DNA of 8,432 bases from DASUFH01 sp036274645 (GTDB lineage Bacteria; Acidobacteriota; Terriglobia; 20CM-2-55-15). The position numbers and the translations under genes are program-made. Of the stretch, positions 5,497 to 8,432 are shown in pieces. Location of the stretch: the NCBI GenBank assembly GCA_036274645.1, contig DASUFH010000306.1, positions 1 to 8,432 of the forward strand, written 5' to 3'. The notes beneath the pieces were generated by a model that was not told the DNA's origin, did not search any database, and saw nothing but the letters and a program-made list of their open reading frames with translations. How positions within the stretch are numbered: position 1 is the stretch's first letter; each line of letters opens with the position of its first letter.

Positions 5497-6363
5497 TCAG
5501 CGGCCTTCATCGAGAATCCGCTTCCAGATTCGATCAATTGCCCTCTGCAGTTCAGGAGACGCCGCCGCGCGCTGATCCTGCAGGTACTCGCGAGCGGACT
5601 GTCCCATGACGAGAATCGATTGTTCCGCCATGCCGCGGACGATTGGATCGGGATCGAGCAGTTTGGTGGCCTGACATATGGGGCGTATCCCGGCTTTCAG
5701 GTCAACGCGGTCGGTCGTGGAAACGAGACGTCCACGGTCGAAAACGAGCGTCGACGCAATCTGCCCCTTGTCCCCGTTGTTCGGGACCACCGCAACTGTC
5801 CCGGAAACGCGAAAATCACCCGATGAAACCGCGCCTGGCGCGGCGGCAACCTCCGGCGCGCTGAAGCGGAAGAACCCGTCCTGACGCAGTTCCTGAACCA
5901 GTCGCAGCCAGGCTCGGACGGCTCTTTCAGCGGCGGGCGGCATGTCGACGCGGCCGAGCGCGGCGGAAAAGAGGGGTCGGAGGCTGTCCACGTCCGTGGC
6001 CAGATCAACCGTCCGATCCCGGTTGACCCAAAAAATATTGTTCATTTCCAGGGGCGGTTGCGGCGCGCGCGCGACGGGATACATTCGAAAACGCAGCGCA
6101 TAGACGGTATATCCCGGGAAAGCGGATCGGACAGCCGGATCGTCCAATTCCACGATTTCACCACCAGACGCGCCGGGGTACTGGGCCAGCTTGCGGTCAA
6201 GGGCCTGCCGGGGAAGATCCTGCGTTGAGCCGGCGGCGACCGCGGAAAACGCCAACAGGAAAACGCTTAGCCACAGCAATGGCGCGGAATTGCGGAGAAA
6301 AGTCGCAAAGCCCGCCAACGCGCTCATATCAAACGTGCCCATATCAGAAGACGCTCGTGTCAT
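5497..6363 (-). CDS. Secreted or membrane-anchored protein of unknown function with a HEAT-like C-terminal segment
   Basis: A 288-residue protein I cannot assign to a named family. An N-terminal hydrophobic segment (about 28-44, LLWLSVFLLAFSAVAA) ending in AxA looks like a signal peptide or anchor after an unusually long ~27-residue leader. M13 would give a more standard signal peptide, but the ATG at 6363 has GGAG 8 nt upstream and is preferred. The middle (65-225) is mixed beta-rich sequence, including MNNIFWVNRDRTVDLATDVDSL. Residues 229-285 form helices with LLDPDPIVRGMAEQSILVMG, resembling one or two HEAT-type repeats. It heads the minus-strand group with the radical SAM/SPASM gene and diverges from the CPBP protease. 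A role outside the cytoplasm is inferred. Confidence 0.75.
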   Translation of the reverse strand: MTRASSDMGTFDMSALAGFATFLRNSAPLLWLSVFLLAFSAVAAGSTQDLPRQALDRKLAQYPGASGGEIVELDDPAVRSAFPGYTVYALRFRMYPVARAPQPPLEMNNIFWVNRDRTVDLATDVDSLRPLFSAALGRVDMPPAAERAVRAWLRLVQELRQDGFFRFSAPEVAAAPGAVSSGDFRVSGTVAVVPNNGDKGQIASTLVFDRGRLVSTTDRVDLKAGIRPICQATKLLDPDPIVRGMAEQSILVMGQSAREYLQDQRAAASPELQRAIDRIWKRILDEGR

Positions 6364-6370
6364 GTAATCT

Positions 6371-6376
6371 TCTCCG
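6371..6376 (-). promoter_or_regulatory. Ribosome binding site that decides the start of the secreted protein
   Basis: CGGAGA on the minus strand, with GGAG 8 nt before the ATG at 6363. It supports this start over the upstream GTG at 6384 and over the inner methionines at residues 8 and 13. Confidence 0.65.
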
Positions 6377-6393
6377 GACAGCACGGCGCAGTC

Positions 6394-6399
6394 ATTGTA
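6394..6399 (-). promoter_or_regulatory. Candidate -10 element upstream of the secreted-protein gene
   Basis: TACAAT (5 of 6 consensus) on the minus strand, about 30 bp before the ATG at 6363, leaving a short leader with the Shine-Dalgarno site. The matching -35 region (TGATGT at 18 bp) is poor. It lies in the 74-bp divergent gap shared with the CPBP gene, for which I see no convincing promoter. Confidence 0.35.
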
Positions 6400-6437
6400 G
6401 TCGATCGCGAACCAATCACATCAGCGCCAGCAAGACC

Positions 6438-7844
6438 ATGACATCAGACGAAAGCGATTTGCCAGGGAGAGACGACGAAAAAGGGCCGAAACCGCCGGTC
6501 ATCCGCCGGACGTCCGAGGGAGTCGGCGTCCGCGCCATGCTGGCCTGGCTGGCCATCGGCTTGTGCGTCCTGTTCATTGCAGTTACGGGTGAACAGGCGG
6601 CGGAAACGCGCGAAGCCGAAGCGGCGGGAGTGACGCTTCGATCCGCGGGACGTTATGCGGTTGGCGTCCACTCGATAATCGAAAAATTTGGTCCCGGCAT
6701 TCCGGTTCAGAACCTGACCGACACGCTGGTCACGCAACTGGACCAGTCGGCGACGACGCCGGTGGACCGCCTTTACGTCATTCCGGTCATCGCGGAAATC
6801 CAGGGCGCAAACTCGGCCCTCGATCGACTCGACAAGATGCGATTCGGACCGAAAGAAACCGCGCTCCGGCAAGATGCGGAAGAGATCCGCACGATCTACG
6901 AAAGCGGCGTGACTGAATTGAGCCCCCGCGAAGCGACGCGGTTGGTGGAGCGCATGGGATGGCTTGGTGAGCTGGCGTTGAGCTGGGAGCAGCCGGAAGA
7001 CGCTCCCATTCGCCGGGCGGCCATCGAACCGGCCATGCGCACAGCGATCGGCGCGCTGGTCGTCGTCCCGTTGACCATGCTCGCCGGCGCCATCGGTCTG
7101 GCGCTTCTGATCGGCGCGGCAGCCCGCTATCGCTCGGGGAAGCTGCGCATGGCCGGCGCAGAGTCTCTCGCCCACCGCAGCAGATCCAACCTGATGGTCG
7201 AGAGCTTTGCGTTCTACCTGATCATATTTGTCCTGATGCAGGCCTTCAGCCGGCTCTTTCCCGCCGGCCGGCTGTCGCTGGTATCGATCGCGCTGTATGC
7301 GCTGGCGCCGTTTGCCTGCCTCTGGCCGCTCACGCAGGGAATGCCGTTTTCCGAGTTGCGGTCCAGACTGGGTTGGCATACCGGCCGCGGCTTCTTCAAG
7401 GAGATCGGCTGCGGCATAGCGGGATATGTGGCGGGATTGCCCGTGATGGGCGCCGGGGTGCTGATCACGGTCCTGCTCTCCAGGCTGGTGAAAACACAAC
7501 CCAGTCATCCGATTTCAGAATGGATCGCATGGGATTTCTGGCGTATCGTCGGACTTCTGGCTCTGGCCTCTGTTTTTGCTCCACTGGCGGAGGAAACCAT
7601 GTTCCGGGGCGCCTTTTACTCCGGCGTCCGGGGACGATTGAGCGCGGCGGCGAGCGCCGTAATCGTCGCGTTCGTATTCGCGGCGATTCATCCGCAGGGC
7701 TGGACGGCGATACCGGTCCTGATGAGCATCGCCATCGTTCTCGCCCTCCTTCGGGAATGGAGGGGCTCACTGATTGCGTCGATGACGGCCCACGCCCTCA
7801 ACAACGCCGTCGTCGTCGTCGTATTCGCGTTGGTGGCGGGCTGA
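6438..7844 (+). CDS. CPBP family intramembrane metalloprotease with N-terminal extracytoplasmic domain
   Basis: A 468-residue membrane protein of the CPBP (CAAX protease/bacteriocin-processing, Abi) family. The three motifs are present: E385-E386-x-x-x-R390 (EETMFRG), H418 in FVFAAIH and H452-x-x-x-N456 (HALNN). They form the glutamate/histidine catalytic site in the membrane. Catalytic-domain segments run from about 250 to the end. Ahead of it, one membrane span (34-50) is followed by a ~150-residue hydrophilic, helix-rich region (52-198) and another span (203-227), so this region probably lies outside the cytoplasm; plain CPBP proteins are much shorter. The ATG at 6438 was chosen because the frame upstream (from 6225) is antisense to the secreted-protein gene and not protein-like. 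No strong Shine-Dalgarno site is seen. It lies 27 nt before the GNAT gene. Substrate unknown. Confidence 0.88.
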   Translation: MTSDESDLPGRDDEKGPKPPVIRRTSEGVGVRAMLAWLAIGLCVLFIAVTGEQAAETREAEAAGVTLRSAGRYAVGVHSIIEKFGPGIPVQNLTDTLVTQLDQSATTPVDRLYVIPVIAEIQGANSALDRLDKMRFGPKETALRQDAEEIRTIYESGVTELSPREATRLVERMGWLGELALSWEQPEDAPIRRAAIEPAMRTAIGALVVVPLTMLAGAIGLALLIGAAARYRSGKLRMAGAESLAHRSRSNLMVESFAFYLIIFVLMQAFSRLFPAGRLSLVSIALYALAPFACLWPLTQGMPFSELRSRLGWHTGRGFFKEIGCGIAGYVAGLPVMGAGVLITVLLSRLVKTQPSHPISEWIAWDFWRIVGLLALASVFAPLAEETMFRGAFYSGVRGRLSAAASAVIVAFVFAAIHPQGWTAIPVLMSIAIVLALLREWRGSLIASMTAHALNNAVVVVVFALVAG

Positions 7845-7871
7845 CAATCCCGCCGGGAGGATCGAAGGATC

Positions 7872-8405
7872 ATGCTTGAGACCGACCGCCTGTTGTTACG
7901 GCGTTGGAAGGATTCGGATCGCGAACCGTTCGCGGCCATGAACGCCAATCCCCGGGTCATGGAATTCTTTCCCAGCTGCCTTTCCCGTGAGGAAAGCGAC
8001 GAGTTCATCGATCGCGCCGAAAGCCATTTTGATATTCATGGATTCGGCCTGTTCGCCACCGAGCTCAAAGCGGACCACGCGTTCATCGGGTTCATCGGTC
8101 TCCACGTCGCGACATTTCAGGCCCACTTCACCCCCTGCGTTGAAATCGGCTGGCGGATCGCCGAACCCTACTGGGGCCGGGGGCTCGCGACCGAAGGCGC
8201 CCGCGAAGTCATCCGTTTCGCTTTCGAACACCTCCGCCTCGACAGCCTGGTATCGTTTACCGCCCCCGAAAACATGGCATCGCGACGTTTAATGGAAAAG
8301 CTGGGCATGACGCATGACCCGGCAGAAGACTTCGATCATCCGAGACTCCCGGAAGGACACCGCCTGCGCCGCCAGGCGCTGTACCGTCTTCGGAATCCCG
8401 GCTGA
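7872..8405 (+). CDS. GNAT family N-acetyltransferase (RimJ/RimL-like)
   Basis: A cytosolic acetyl-CoA-dependent acetyltransferase of 177 residues, normal for the family. MLETDRLLLRRWKDSD (1-16) is the standard opening of the Acetyltransf_3 group. EIGWRIAEPYWGRGLATEGA (91-110) holds the acetyl-CoA pyrophosphate-binding loop (W-G-R-G-L-A-T-E). APENMASRRLMEKLGM (131-146) is the usual C-terminal helix, with N134 and S137. Such proteins acetylate ribosomal N-termini, small amines or drugs, and the target cannot be read from sequence. The ATG at 7872 is preceded by GGGAGG (7855-7860) and GAAGGA close to the start. It follows the CPBP gene by 27 nt on the same strand and is probably co-transcribed. 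Confidence 0.92.
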   Translation: MLETDRLLLRRWKDSDREPFAAMNANPRVMEFFPSCLSREESDEFIDRAESHFDIHGFGLFATELKADHAFIGFIGLHVATFQAHFTPCVEIGWRIAEPYWGRGLATEGAREVIRFAFEHLRLDSLVSFTAPENMASRRLMEKLGMTHDPAEDFDHPRLPEGHRLRRQALYRLRNPG

Positions 8406-8432
8406 ACCGGCGCCTTCGATGCTTCGGACGCG

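Noticed and set aside
6225..6437. 71-residue extension of the CPBP protein
   Set aside because: Arg/Ser/Thr-rich sequence antisense to the exported-protein signal region. The methionine at 6438 precedes a normal hydrophilic N-terminus and first membrane span.
6444..7508. 354-codon minus-strand frame
   Set aside because: Gln/Arg/His-rich shadow of the CPBP gene.
7807..7822. GTC trinucleotide repeat near the end of the CPBP gene
   Set aside because: It simply encodes a valine run in the last membrane span, and five units are too few to claim a variable locus.
8406..8432. Tail after the GNAT gene
   Set aside because: Only 27 bp, with no convincing terminator, start codon with ribosome site or repeat.

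Overview
The window is GC-rich bacterial chromosome, densely packed and without tRNA, rRNA, CRISPR or insertion-sequence genes. Nothing in it fixes the taxon. The mix of a Tat-targeted hydroxypyruvate-isomerase-like TIM barrel, a CPBP protease, short intergenic gaps and a palindromic repeat fused into a coding end resembles Acidobacteriota (Bryobacterales/Solibacter-like), with Planctomycetota or a related phylum as an alternative. This is an inference from protein style only.

Layout. Positions 1-2048 (minus strand) hold a tight unit read right to left: a 56-residue membrane protein missed by simple ORF lists, a rhomboid intramembrane serine protease, and a YhcC/YtqA-type radical SAM protein whose last ~50 residues come from a palindromic repeat and the DNA beyond it. 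A possible next gene runs off the left edge. Positions 2128-2724 (plus) hold PlsY, the membrane glycerol-3-phosphate acyltransferase, divergent from that unit. It ends base-to-base against the convergent stop of the next gene.

Positions 2725-6363 (minus) hold four genes read right to left: a secreted or membrane-anchored protein of unknown function, a radical SAM/SPASM enzyme, an isoprenylcysteine-methyltransferase-like membrane protein, and an exported Hyi-like sugar isomerase. The isomerase has its own well-formed sigma70-type promoter overlapping the stop codon of the gene before it, so it is probably expressed separately. Positions 6438-8405 (plus) hold a CPBP-family membrane protease with a large extra N-terminal domain, then a RimJ/RimL-type GNAT acetyltransferase. 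They diverge from the unknown secreted protein across a 74-bp gap.

Themes. Several products are membrane or envelope proteins: two unrelated intramembrane proteases, PlsY, a membrane methyltransferase, a small membrane protein and two exported proteins. Two radical SAM enzymes belong to different families. No defence system, phage or classical operon-level novelty is visible. The best leads are the repeat-derived C-terminus, the hidden small membrane protein, the radical SAM + membrane methyltransferase pair, and the divergent secreted protein/CPBP pair.
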